Of a stretch of 64,000 nt of DNA, positions 30,955 to 39,253 are shown piece after piece. The notes below the pieces were generated by a model. The model saw only the letters and a list, made by a program, of their open reading frames with translations. It was not told where the DNA came from and searched no databases. How positions within the stretch are numbered: position 1 is the stretch's first letter; each line of letters opens with the position of its first letter. This DNA comes from SZUA-547 sp963669265 (GTDB taxonomy: Bacteria > Pseudomonadota > Alphaproteobacteria > Rhodobacterales > Rhodobacteraceae), in contig OY769916.1 of assembly GCA_963669265.1 (NCBI GenBank), forward strand, positions 3,038,001 through 3,102,000, written 5' to 3'. The translations under genes and the position numbers were made by a program.

Positions 30955-31836
30955 ATGTCAGATAACTTCTCGACGCTTCACCTCTTTTCCCGAGTTGCAC
31001 GGACGGGCAGTTTCACGGCCGCTGGAAAAGAGGTCGGTCTTTCTCAACCGTCCGTGTCACGCATCATCTCGAAACTGGAGAGAGACCTTGGCGTCCTTCT
31101 ATTCGCCCGCTCCACTCATGCAGTGCGAACAACAGAAGCCGGCGAGGAGTACCTGGTCAGAATTGAGCCAATCCTCGCGGACATCGAAGAAGCCAATCAC
31201 TTTGTGCGCGGTACGGGTGAATTGCGGGGCAAGCTAAGGGTCGGGGCGGCAAGCAGTTTCGCGCAGCGCGAGATCATTCCGGTTTTGCCGTCATTTCTAT
31301 CAAATCATCCGAAACTCAAAGTGGATCTTGTGCTTACGGACTCCATGCAAGACCTCATCGACGAAGCGATCGACGTGGCCATTCGCTTCGGGCCGCTCGA
31401 CGATTCAACCATCGTGGCGAGAAAGCTTGGCGCGCCGATACGATTAATCGCCGCCTCGCCCGCCTACCTGGAGAGAGCCGGCGTTCCGAAACAGCCAACC
31501 GACCTCGTCGATCATCAAATTATCCTTGGACCTTCCAGCGTCGGAAAAACCGGGTGGACGTTTGAGAAGGACGGGAAGGTCCAATCGATACGTGTCGACA
31601 GTCAATTGATGATCACCGTCAACGAAGGCACGACGGCCGCTGCTGTGGCTGGATTGGGGATCGTCAGCACGTCATTATGGGCGTGCAGGAGAGAACTTGA
31701 GCATGGCTCGCTCGTGAGGTTGATCCCGGATTGGGAGATCGGAACCGTCAACGTTCATGCGCTGCTTTCCGGTGGGCGGCGGACCAAACCCTCAGCACGC
31801 GCATTCACCAAGCACCTTCAAGAGGCGCTCGCGTGA
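30955..31836 (+). CDS. LysR-type transcriptional regulator
   Basis: A 293-residue LysR-type regulator. The N-terminal winged helix reads LHLFSRVARTGSFTAAGKEV and then SQPSVSRIISKLERDLG (helix-turn-helix). The C-terminal effector domain begins at GKLRVGAASSFA. It lies next to, and divergent from, the redox genes ending with the AhpD-like gene; LysR proteins normally control the divergent operon and respond to a small molecule or a redox signal. The shared 169-base intergenic region is the likely binding region. The inducer cannot be read from the sequence. Confidence 0.9.
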   Translation: MSDNFSTLHLFSRVARTGSFTAAGKEVGLSQPSVSRIISKLERDLGVLLFARSTHAVRTTEAGEEYLVRIEPILADIEEANHFVRGTGELRGKLRVGAASSFAQREIIPVLPSFLSNHPKLKVDLVLTDSMQDLIDEAIDVAIRFGPLDDSTIVARKLGAPIRLIAASPAYLERAGVPKQPTDLVDHQIILGPSSVGKTGWTFEKDGKVQSIRVDSQLMITVNEGTTAAAVAGLGIVSTSLWACRRELEHGSLVRLIPDWEIGTVNVHALLSGGRRTKPSARAFTKHLQEALA

Positions 31837-31977
31837 TCCAGGAATGAGATTGTCCAGAACCGATAGCTGACATTGAGATGAAAAACGCGGAAGTTGGCTT
31901 TGTCCCGCGTTGCTGTCTTTGACTCAGTCGGCAGTAAGCGACCGCTTCCCCGCTTGACGGCCAGCAGACTCAATCCG

Positions 31978-33123
31978 TTACCGAAACGCATACCGCGCCT
32001 TCACCTTCTCGAACCGTTCGCCAAGCGACGTCGCGTGCTCATCGGCGAGCTTGAGCAGAGTGCGCGGGAGCCGCGCTAGTTGGCCCTCATAGTCTTCGGC
32101 GTCGCTTCCCTCGGCGACCGCCAGGGCGACGGACAATCCCGCCATTTGCCCTAAAAGCATTTGCTGATGCTCCGCCCGCATCACCTCTTTGACAAGATCC
32201 GGATCGGTCTCGCTGCGCATCTCGAAGAGATCGCCTGCGACTTGCTCGCGGACAACGGCCCAGAGCGGGTCTTCGGGCCAACGCGCGCGATTGCCGTCTC
32301 CCGATGGTTGGCGATAGCTCACGGCGTCCAGCGTCGCCTCTAGAACGTTGCCAAGCCGGTAATCGAGATCGGCCCAGGTGCGGAGCCTCCATCGGTCGCG
32401 CAAGTGCTTCTTGCCCGCGCGTAGCTCCACCCGCCAAACTGTGCTGGCGGCGGCGTCCGTGGGGTCTAGCGGCGGCGCTCCAGCAGCTTCACGCGCCGCG
32501 TTCCATATCTCCCACCACGCGACCTTGTGTTTGGCGATCACCTCGGTGCGCTTGTCGTAGACGATCACCTGCCGCCCCGGCATCTTGCCTATGGTGACGG
32601 AGGTGCAGCGGCCGGATCGTCCGACAATACCCATGTCCCCGCCTTCAACATGATCCGCACGGGTCGAATGCGAATGCATCACAAAGTAGTCGGGATTGAG
32701 CGTGAAGCCTGGCGCTAGGATGTCGACGGCGTAGTCCACCCGGCCGATGCTGACGCCCTCTGGCGTCGTCGCGATCCCAAGCGCCTCAAGGAAGGCGTAG
32801 ATGTCGGCGCGGACCCAGCCAAGACCATGAACAGCCAGCGGCAGCGACTTGCAAGAGACGCGGACACCCCACGGGTCGCGGGCATTGGGTTCTTTGAAGA
32901 ACCACGTCGCGCCGAAAGGACCGGTGTCGCAGCGATAGGCGTAGCCGCCTCGCGCGCCGGATTCAGCGACGTGCATCTTCACGCCGCGGAACTCAAGAAG
33001 CTGATCTTCTCTCTCGTCGGCGGCAGCGACCTTCGCCGCTTCAAGTTTGGCTTCGAACTCTGCGTCGATCCGGCCTTGGAAACTCACGTCCAATCCGTCG
33101 AAGCCCCGGTGCAGGACATCCAT
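31978..33123 (-). CDS. possible replication-initiation-like protein of the island
   Basis: A 381-residue protein without a confident family. Features are GVSIGRVDYAVDIL and YFVMHSHSTRADH in the middle, GRQVIVYDKRTEV, and STVWRVELRAGKKHL, an arrangement like replication-initiation factor (Rep_trans) proteins where R-x-D and the Y-x-K part build the nicking domain. Genes of this type sit between the excisionase-like gene and the cargo in many integrative elements. The start has a good ribosome site (AGGAG). If right, the element can replicate after excision. If wrong, it is an unknown island protein. Confidence 0.45.
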   Translation of the reverse strand: MDVLHRGFDGLDVSFQGRIDAEFEAKLEAAKVAAADEREDQLLEFRGVKMHVAESGARGGYAYRCDTGPFGATWFFKEPNARDPWGVRVSCKSLPLAVHGLGWVRADIYAFLEALGIATTPEGVSIGRVDYAVDILAPGFTLNPDYFVMHSHSTRADHVEGGDMGIVGRSGRCTSVTIGKMPGRQVIVYDKRTEVIAKHKVAWWEIWNAAREAAGAPPLDPTDAAASTVWRVELRAGKKHLRDRWRLRTWADLDYRLGNVLEATLDAVSYRQPSGDGNRARWPEDPLWAVVREQVAGDLFEMRSETDPDLVKEVMRAEHQQMLLGQMAGLSVALAVAEGSDAEDYEGQLARLPRTLLKLADEHATSLGERFEKVKARYAFR

Positions 33124-33444
33124 GATCTACGCTCTCCTGACATGGTGTATTTCTAGGGACGGGTGCTACAAGGACCCGTCCCAAGGCCCATTCCGCCGGT
33201 CTCGCCTCCCCGCTTCGCGAGGTGTGGGCGCTGTGCGCCCGAAAAGAGCCTCCGGCGGGGCAGCGTTTGTTTTGGGACCGGGCTGACGCCCGGCGGCGAA
33301 GGTTGAGACGCTGCGCCCCGCGTGCGGACGCAGAGCTAGCGACGGAAAAGGAAAGGGCGCAGGACGTTGATGCCCCGCGCCCTCGTTTAGAGCCGTCCGG
33401 CCCCAAAATCCCGCGCGGCGCTGCCAACCCCGCACGGGCAAAAC
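33124..33444. other. 321-base GC-rich gap, possible origin region
   Basis: No supported gene. It holds several short inverted repeats, such as GGACGGGTGC...GACCCGTCC at 33157-33181. Its place upstream of the possible replication initiator would suit an origin. Confidence 0.35.
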
Positions 33445-33750
33445 TTAGTCGTACTTAACCTTGGCTTCGGCCACGCGAAGCATTTCCCTCGCCCAGGAAA
33501 GCAATTCCAGCCGGCAGTAGGTGGGGCCATCGCTTTGCTCAAGAACTGTTCTTGGGCCACCATTTTCTTCGCTCCATGCTCGAAACAGCTCTAGAGGCAG
33601 CGCGATGAACTCGGCCGCTGCAACCTCGTCGAGCGGCTCTGTCAGGTGGTGAAAAATCGGCGGATCATCTGCGTAGATGCGAAACAAAATGCGCTCGTTA
33701 TCGAGTTGGCTGAATCGCTCTTCAGGTTCATACGTAGCAATTCCGTTCAT
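33445..33750 (-). CDS. small unknown island protein
   Basis: A 101-residue acidic protein, not recognised. It starts MNGIATYEPEERFSQLD and has no membrane span or known motif. The start overlaps the stop of the excisionase-like gene by one base, so the two are translated from one message. Such proteins commonly accompany excisionase genes in integrative elements. Function unknown. Confidence 0.6.
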   Translation of the reverse strand: MNGIATYEPEERFSQLDNERILFRIYADDPPIFHHLTEPLDEVAAAEFIALPLELFRAWSEENGGPRTVLEQSDGPTYCRLELLSWAREMLRVAEAKVKYD

Positions 33751-33986
33751 TATGCGGCCTCCTCTGAAGTATGATTACGAGTACGCTGATCGATCCAGGC
33801 GAGCAGGTCGCGCCGCCGATAGCGGACTGAGCGGGATGAAACTTTGATAAATTTCGGCCCGCCGCCACGAACGCGCCAGTTCTGAAGCGCGCGGACGGAA
33901 TAGCAGAGAATTTCCGCCGCCTCGGCCTCGGTCATAAGGCGGTCGAGGTCTTCGCCATCGAGCCGGTTTCGGATTGTGATAGCCAT
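33750..33986 (-). CDS. excisionase-like helix-turn-helix protein
   Basis: A 78-residue DNA-binding protein. The MerR/excisionase-type winged helix is seen in LMTEAEAAEILCYSVRALQNW and RGGGPKFIKVSSRSVRYRRRDLLAWID. Proteins of this type direct the integrase toward excision and often repress. ATG 33986 is chosen since GGAG lies ten bases upstream; two further in-frame ATGs at 33998 and 34010 are possible. It is co-translated with the 101-residue protein downstream. Confidence 0.75.
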   Translation of the reverse strand: MAITIRNRLDGEDLDRLMTEAEAAEILCYSVRALQNWRVRGGGPKFIKVSSRSVRYRRRDLLAWIDQRTRNHTSEEAA

Positions 33987-34083
33987 CAGGGTCTCCATTG
34001 ATTGCCTCAATGGAGATGAAGCTAGTGAGCGATGTTCGGCGGGTATAATGGCGCAATGTGCTTCGCTTCTTCGAATTGCGCCA

Positions 34084-34863
34084 TTACCGTTTTGCGCGGT
34101 CGCCTATCGCTCGACGAACAGCGTCTCCAAGACTCGCAGACTCCTCTTTGCGCGCTGGATCGAAGGGGTAGAGAACTGCTTCCAGGAGCCGCAAGAATTG
34201 GCTGCGATACTCTTCTCGGTAGGGGTCCCAAGTCACGCCGGCTATCATAGTGCTATGCACATTGCGTTTTGCGAACGCCGCCATATCTTCGATGAACTCG
34301 TAAAGAGTCTCGTTCGGTTTCCGGCCTCTTTTCGCCGGAGACATGGAGGCTATCGTATAGTCCACCACCTCCGCCAACCTTATCGACTTCTCTTGTAGAG
34401 CATCCATCTCAATGTCGAAGGACGACAAGCCCACCCGATTGAGTGCGTCCTCCAGGTCCATGTCAATCGACATATACTCTTCGTAATACGACTCGAGACC
34501 AAGCTTAACACCCACGCCCAGCTTATTTAGGCGCTCATCAAGTGTCCTCGCGGTCTTAGCCAACGCCCGCAACTCGTTGACGACCTGAGCGCGGCTAGGG
34601 CCCTTGCCGCGCGGGGAGCCGGGGTACAATAGCATGACCTCTCTTAGGTCGTGCTTGAGAGTTGCTTGCGCCTCCTTGTCGTTGGCACCCAATATCGCTG
34701 CGACGTCGACGAGGTCGATTTGAGCAAATCTATCGTCGAAATCGCGCCTCTGCTGTTCGCTCATATACTGGTACATGTCGATCAAGCGACGGTCAGTCAT
34801 AGGCTTCCACACTTTACCGAGGGCAGGGACGCGGACCATGTTCGGCGCTGAGCGAGTCTGCAA
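34084..34863 (-). CDS. unknown island protein
   Basis: A 259-residue soluble protein, not recognised. It is mostly helical by eye, with a charged RGKGPSRAQVVNELRALAKTARTLDERLNKLG stretch broken here at residue limits only in description, around residues 85-115, which is likely coiled coil. There is no signal peptide. The second ATG (MTDRR, 34800) could be the true start. It lies upstream of the excisionase-like gene. Codon use is less GC-rich than in the core genes, in keeping with acquired DNA. Confidence 0.55.
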   Translation of the reverse strand: MQTRSAPNMVRVPALGKVWKPMTDRRLIDMYQYMSEQQRRDFDDRFAQIDLVDVAAILGANDKEAQATLKHDLREVMLLYPGSPRGKGPSRAQVVNELRALAKTARTLDERLNKLGVGVKLGLESYYEEYMSIDMDLEDALNRVGLSSFDIEMDALQEKSIRLAEVVDYTIASMSPAKRGRKPNETLYEFIEDMAAFAKRNVHSTMIAGVTWDPYREEYRSQFLRLLEAVLYPFDPARKEESASLGDAVRRAIGDRAKR

Positions 34864-35360
34864 GAAGCGTTACGTAAGGTTACATAAGGTAAGCGCTCCG
34901 AGCAGCGTCAGGTTCGTTATGTTAGGTAGGCCGCTACGGCGGCGCGTTTCGGCGAGTGACGGCTTTATCTGCCTTGGCAGGGAGAGGAGAGCGCAACCTC
35001 GAAGCCGTGGGCTTCACGTCCGCTGTGCGGACAAACCGGCCGTCCGAGAGATTCGCTCATAAGACCAACTTTGGTACCTCGCAATGGGAATCTAAAAGTT
35101 GGTCGAGAAGCTGACATCATAGTTCGGAAGAAACAACAAAGCCGCGATGTCTGATTATATAGGCCCTTACGATAAAGACTTTTTGCCGATACTAAGCCGA
35201 TCGCAAAAACAACGGATCTAGCCAAAATCCACGTCGCCGATCGTCTCAATCGTTTTGCTGGCCCGGCGTCCCTTCGATCTGGGCGGAGGGGAGCTCGTCA
35301 AAATACTGCTTGATCGCGTGGTTCGTCGCCGCCTTGATTTGATCGGCGGGCAGTTTCGCG
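34864..35360. other. 497-base gap with tandem repeats
   Basis: Reverse frames here lack ribosome sites and are not called. The stretch contains a tandem 10-bp repeat (34869-34888) just upstream of the 259-residue gene. Confidence 0.5.
34869..34888 (+). repeat. tandem decamer GTTACGTAAG/GTTACATAAG
   Basis: Two adjacent copies differ at one base and are followed by GTAAGCG. The first copy is itself palindromic (TTACGTAA). They lie six bases upstream of the 34863 start and may be an operator or iteron. Confidence 0.6.
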
Positions 35361-35726
35361 CTATTGGGGGACCTTAATCCGCACCGCATCATCTGCCGCA
35401 TCATCTAAAGTATCTAAATAGGCGAGCTCCGGGTAGTCACTGTAGATGTCGCTACGCTTTTGAGTCAATGAATTCAGCATCGACGTTAGTTGCGACTTTA
35501 TGGGCGGCGGCAGATTCGGATCGTTCAATTGGGTTTCCAATACGTCGATCTTTTTGTTCAGGTCGTCCAGCTCCGAACGGGCGTCGCTCATTCCATCATT
35601 GGGGGCCTGCGCCGCCTCCCAATTCTCCACTTCTAGCTCCGTAGGCAGAAGATCGGCGTCGCCTGTCCCCTCCTGCGGTCCTGCGGCGGTCTGCGTGGTG
35701 GTGGACGTGACTTTCAGATCGGACAT
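35361..35726 (-). CDS. small unknown protein, copy 1 of a tandem pair
   Basis: A 121-residue acidic protein, not recognised. It starts MSDLKVTSTTTQTA and carries LETQLNDPNLPPPIKSQL followed by LNSLTQKR and IYSDYPEL. The neighbouring gene at 35970 encodes the same N-terminal 14 residues and the same C-terminal block with a different middle. The predicted shape is an unstructured N-terminus and a helical hairpin. There is no signal peptide or membrane span. Ribosome site AGGAGG precedes the ATG. The conserved ends and variable centre suggest a duplicated module whose role is unknown. Confidence 0.65.
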   Translation of the reverse strand: MSDLKVTSTTTQTAAGPQEGTGDADLLPTELEVENWEAAQAPNDGMSDARSELDDLNKKIDVLETQLNDPNLPPPIKSQLTSMLNSLTQKRSDIYSDYPELAYLDTLDDAADDAVRIKVPQ

Positions 35727-35969
35727 GTTTGAACCTCCTGTAGCTCGCTCGGCAGCGCTTGCGTGAGTATAAAATAGCGAAGATGGCGCCCAACATCAAA
35801 GCCCCGTGGCGGCTGGACCGCCGGTCCATCGTCCGACGCCGGCGCTTGATTGGAAAAAACGACGGCGTCGCGCGGGACGCGGACGTCCTGACGCCAACCT
35901 CCAAAACGCGGTTAGTGAGTTCGCTCGGCTTGGGTTGCGCCACGCAGCGCGGGCTCTCACGGTCTTGCG

Positions 35970-36308
35970 CTAGTTGGCGCGTATATTGTTTATCGGTTTG
36001 AGATCCGGGTACTGATCGTAGATGGCTTCACGCTTTTGAGTTAAAACATTCAGCACCGTTCTCAATTGAGACTTCATCGGTGGCGGCAGATTCGGGTCGT
36101 CCAATTGGGCTTTCACCCCGTTGATCTCAGCGTTCAGGTCTTTCAGCTGCCCTTTGGCCTCGTCCTCGTTCTTCTGATCTACCTCGGCCCGCGCGGCGTC
36201 AATCTGTTCTTGGAACTGACTCCCAACCGCGGGATCTATGGAAGCGGTCTGCTCCTGCGGTTCTGTGGCGGTCTGCGTGGTGGTGGACGTGACTTTCAGA
36301 TCGGACAT
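35970..36308 (-). CDS. small unknown protein, copy 2 of a tandem pair
   Basis: A 112-residue paralogue of the gene at 35361. Shared parts are MSDLKVTSTTTQTA at the start and VKAQLDDPNLPPPMKSQL, LNVLTQKR and IYDQYPDL at the end; the middle (residues 15-50) is different. The upstream DNA is also repeated (ATAGCG-AGATG ... CGGCTGGACCGCCGGTC at 36354-36412 and 35771-35825), so promoter and gene were duplicated together. Function unknown. Both copies keep open frames, which argues that they are used. Confidence 0.65.
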   Translation of the reverse strand: MSDLKVTSTTTQTATEPQEQTASIDPAVGSQFQEQIDAARAEVDQKNEDEAKGQLKDLNAEINGVKAQLDDPNLPPPMKSQLRTVLNVLTQKREAIYDQYPDLKPINNIRAN

Positions 36309-36557
36309 GTTTGCGCCTCCGACGGCTTGCTCCTCTACACTGGCTTAATCCTAAAATAGCGGAGATGCCGCCGAACATCAAAGCCCCGCGGCGGCTGGAC
36401 CGCCGGTCTTTCGTCCGAACTTGCTGCTTGTTTCCAAAGACTCGCCAAGCGCCGTTTCGCGCATGCGCTCGGTTCTCTGCTTCGTCTTAGAGCGACGGCA
36501 TCGTAGCGCGCTGCCGTTCCAGGGCGATCATTGCATGGCGGCTTAGTGCTTCTGCGA

Positions 36558-37010
36558 TCAAAGCCTACCGGGCTGGTACACCGTATCCACGTCCATATGC
36601 TCGACAATCTCGACGCCATCGTCATTGCGATCAAAATTGGCCTGATGCCACGTGCCGCTCCCGAGCTGGTAGAACTTGGCCACGATGAACCGGTATCCGG
36701 CGTCGGCGAGTTCTTCCTTGGTCAGCCCCTCGGCGATGACGTGGAAGCGCATCTCTCCGTCGTCTTTGGTGTCGTCGGGAATGTGAACGCGAATGCCATC
36801 GGCAAACATGTGCTGGACGACCACAGCGCGCCCGTTGGGGTCCAGGTAGGTGCTGTCTACCCGATAGCCCGGCTGGCTGTAGACCACGGCCAGATCGCCC
36901 GCACGGACGCCCCTCAGCCAGCATGCAGACTCGGTGACTCTCTGCACTGTTAGCTCGGCAGGATACGTCTCTGCAGCGCCTTCAGAAGCGTCGATGGCGG
37001 GTAGCGCCAA
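36558..37010 (-). CDS. unknown island protein
   Basis: A 150-residue soluble acidic protein, not recognised. Beta-rich stretches such as GVRAGDLAVVYSQPGYRVD and GIRVHIPDD are seen, and the C-terminus has HQANFDRNDDGVEIVEHMD. There is no signal peptide. The ATG at 37010 has weak upstream signals; shorter starts are possible. The stretch between it and the integrase gene (37011-37381) shows no gene. Confidence 0.5.
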   Translation of the reverse strand: MALPAIDASEGAAETYPAELTVQRVTESACWLRGVRAGDLAVVYSQPGYRVDSTYLDPNGRAVVVQHMFADGIRVHIPDDTKDDGEMRFHVIAEGLTKEELADAGYRFIVAKFYQLGSGTWHQANFDRNDDGVEIVEHMDVDTVYQPGRL

Positions 37011-37381
37011 TGAGCGCGACTACCGAAACTGATAGCGTGAGAATTTCATTGAAGCTCAAATCTTATGCCCTCGCGACTGCCGCAACTGTCTCAAAGCTAT
37101 AGCCGAAGCGCGAGACAAGCGAGCAACAATAGCCTATGGACAAAGTGGTATGGCCAAAAAACAGTCGTTTTTGGCGTAGGCGGCCTTACCACCTAAATCG
37201 CTAGAAAATCTTGTGCCAAAATCCCTTGGCAGAACCACTTTTGATTTTGTCACGTTTTTGGCCCTCCTTAGGAGAGCGGACGTTCATGCACGGCGCAGTG
37301 TCGGTCAAGTTGGGCTCGAAGCGGACCATTGCGGTCGTTGAGTAGCGGTCTACAACCCACCTCCCTATCTAGCGCTTGCGC
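37011..37381. other. 371-base gap without gene
   Basis: The stretch is AT-rich and has no supported open frame. A promoter for the 150-residue gene is expected here but not clearly visible. Confidence 0.5.
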
Positions 37382-38566
37382 TCATTCGACGAGTTTCAGT
37401 CTAGGTTGATTGCTTCGCACCCGGCCCATCTCCGGCATCGCCCCGGCGGCGCGCTCAGCCGCCTGAATAACCGGATCGTCGGCCAGATGCGCGTACCGCA
37501 TAGTGGTCTGAATTTGCGTATGGCCAAGCAGTTTGCCGACCATCTGGATGGTCTCGCCGCGTGAGACCAGATGCGAGGCGTAGGTGTGTCTCAGATCATG
37601 GATACGGACGTGATCTAGTCCGGCGCGTTTTCGGATGCGCCGCCACGGGTGCTCGAGATCGGTGATGTGCGCGCCTGGAAGCTTGCCTTCGATCACATAG
37701 GGATTGCCCGGATCGCGGGGCAGGGCGTCCAGCACCGCCCGCACGGGCGCGGTGAGCGGGATGCGCCGCGCGCCGGTCTTCGTGTCCGGCAGCTCGATAT
37801 GCCGGCCGCCGATATAGTCCCATTTGAGGGTCTGAATTTCGCCTCTGCGGCAACCGGTGAGGATCAGCAGCCGGAACGCCGCGACGACGAAAGGCGACTC
37901 GGTCCCCTCGGCCTCGACTTCCGCCAGAACTTGCGTCAGGCGGTCGAGTTCATGGGAAGAGAGAAACACCTCTCGCTTCTTCTCTGGATACTTCTTCACA
38001 TGGCGGCACGGGTTGGAGCCATCCGGTCGCAGCCCCCAGATTTCGGCCAGGTTGAACATCTTGGAAAGAACGCCAAGCGTCCGATTGGCTTGATAGGGTT
38101 TGTCCCGCATTTCGTAGTGCAGGTCCGAGACGTCCGCCCGCGTCACGTCGAGGATTTTGCGCGACCCCATCGCCGGGACGATGAAGAGATCGATGGAGCG
38201 GCGATACTCGGCCTGGGTGCTGGGTTTGCAGCGCTCCTGCGCATGCTCCTCGAAGAACCGCGCGCAGAGCCCTGCGACGGTCGGAGCTGCCCTATAGCGC
38301 TCCCGCTCTTCGGCGGGGTCCTCGCCGCGCGCCACCCGCCCTAGGATCTCGCGCGCCGCCTTGCGCGCCTCCTCCACTGTTAGCACGCCGTGTTTGCCGA
38401 GGGCGAAGCGCCGCTGCCGTCCGCCTGCCCTGTAAAGCGCGAGATAGGTCTTCACGCCGGAGGGCAGAACGCGGACGCCAAAACCGGTGAGCGCATCATC
38501 CCAGACGGCGTATTCCTTTTCCTTTGGCGCGAGCGCATCGACGGCCCGTTTGGTAAGTTTCGGCAT
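37382..38566 (-). CDS. P4-type tyrosine integrase
   Basis: A 394-residue tyrosine recombinase. Residues 1-90 are the DUF4102-type N-terminal arm-binding domain (MPKLTKRAVDALAPKEKEYA). A core-binding domain follows, and the catalytic domain shows LTGCRRGEIQTLKW (Arg), IHDLRHTYASHLV (His-x2-Arg) and LLGHTQIQTTMRYAHL (His and Tyr nucleophile). It recombines the 3' end of tRNA-fMet: the right att copy lies 178 bases from its start codon. Three TGGAAGC-type repeats just upstream of the start may be its arm sites and allow autoregulation. Confidence 0.95.
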   Translation of the reverse strand: MPKLTKRAVDALAPKEKEYAVWDDALTGFGVRVLPSGVKTYLALYRAGGRQRRFALGKHGVLTVEEARKAAREILGRVARGEDPAEERERYRAAPTVAGLCARFFEEHAQERCKPSTQAEYRRSIDLFIVPAMGSRKILDVTRADVSDLHYEMRDKPYQANRTLGVLSKMFNLAEIWGLRPDGSNPCRHVKKYPEKKREVFLSSHELDRLTQVLAEVEAEGTESPFVVAAFRLLILTGCRRGEIQTLKWDYIGGRHIELPDTKTGARRIPLTAPVRAVLDALPRDPGNPYVIEGKLPGAHITDLEHPWRRIRKRAGLDHVRIHDLRHTYASHLVSRGETIQMVGKLLGHTQIQTTMRYAHLADDPVIQAAERAAGAMPEMGRVRSNQPRLKLVE

Positions 38567-38594
38567 CGGCTCTCATCCCCGTTTGCTGCTTCCA

Positions 38595-38623
38595 TGGAAG
38601 CACTGTGGAAGCAAATGGAAGCG
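38595..38623 (+). promoter_or_regulatory. possible integrase arm-type sites, right
   Basis: TGGAAGCA at 38595-38602 and 38606-38613 and TGGAAGCG at 38616-38623, at 10-11 base spacing, lie 29 bases upstream of the integrase start. An inverted TGCTTCCA (38586-38593) overlaps the first copy to give a palindrome. Confidence 0.5.
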
Positions 38624-38743
38624 AAATTCGGAGCCGACGATGAGTCCGCAGCGTAGTTCTGGTCAATAATAAACTAGCTGATTCAATGATTTATGGCTGA
38701 TCAGCGAAACTCGGAGAAATCCGGCGTAATGCCCCTAGCCTCT

Positions 38744-38808
38744 CTCATAACCTGAAGGTCGTAGGTTCAAATCCTACCCCCGCAACCAAAAACACAACAC
38801 AATATCAA
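38744..38808 (+). repeat. attR: right attachment site
   Basis: It repeats the 3' part of tRNA-fMet plus 20 bases downstream (see 27117). It lacks the 5' half of a tRNA and so is not a functional gene. Confidence 0.9.
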
Positions 38809-38974
38809 TAAGTTAAACGCCAACACGGCGTGCGCGCTCTGTGCGCCAAATCCCCCATGTCCGGACTATGTCCGATAAGGCGGTCTTCGTGAGCACGAAG
38901 TTGTTTGCAGGGCAGTTGTGAGCCTCCCCCACTGAGTTGGTCCACCGTTATTTTTAGGAAACGGAGGATCAGAG

Positions 38975-39253
38975 ATGGCGAACAAGCGACACAAACCGGA
39001 GGAGATTGTCACCAAGCTGCGGCAGGTTGAAGTGCTTGTCGGGCAAGGCATGGCGCGGGTGGATGCGATCCGCGAGATGCGCATTGCTGAGCAAACCTAC
39101 TACCGATGGCGCAAGCAGTATGGCGGGATGGGAACCGACCAGCTGAAGGAACTCAAACGGCTTCCGAAGGAGAACGAACGGCTGAGAAAGGCGGTGTCCG
39201 ACCTCACGCTGGACAAGCTGATCCTGACGGAAGCCGCACGGGGAAACTACTAA
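38975..39253 (+). CDS. IS3-family transposase OrfA
   Basis: A 92-residue protein with the helix-turn-helix of IS3 OrfA (KPEEIVTKLRQVEVLVGQG, EQTYYRWRKQYGGM) and a leucine-zipper C-terminus (LKELKRLPKENERLRKAV). It binds the IS ends. A -1 frameshift near its end would fuse it to OrfB to make the active transposase. The ribosome site GGAGGATCAG lies before the ATG. Confidence 0.9.
   Translation: MANKRHKPEEIVTKLRQVEVLVGQGMARVDAIREMRIAEQTYYRWRKQYGGMGTDQLKELKRLPKENERLRKAVSDLTLDKLILTEAARGNY

Larger units (their letters stand above)
35361..36412 (-). repeat. diverged tandem duplication of gene plus promoter
   Basis: The two units are 35361-35825 and 35970-36412. Similarity is strongest over the first 45 coding bases, the C-terminal coding part and about 60 bases upstream. 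Confidence 0.7.

Noticed and set aside
38744..38788. tRNA-like sequence at the right island end
   Set aside because: Only the 3' part of tRNA-fMet is present, without a 5' half, so it is an attachment site and not a gene.
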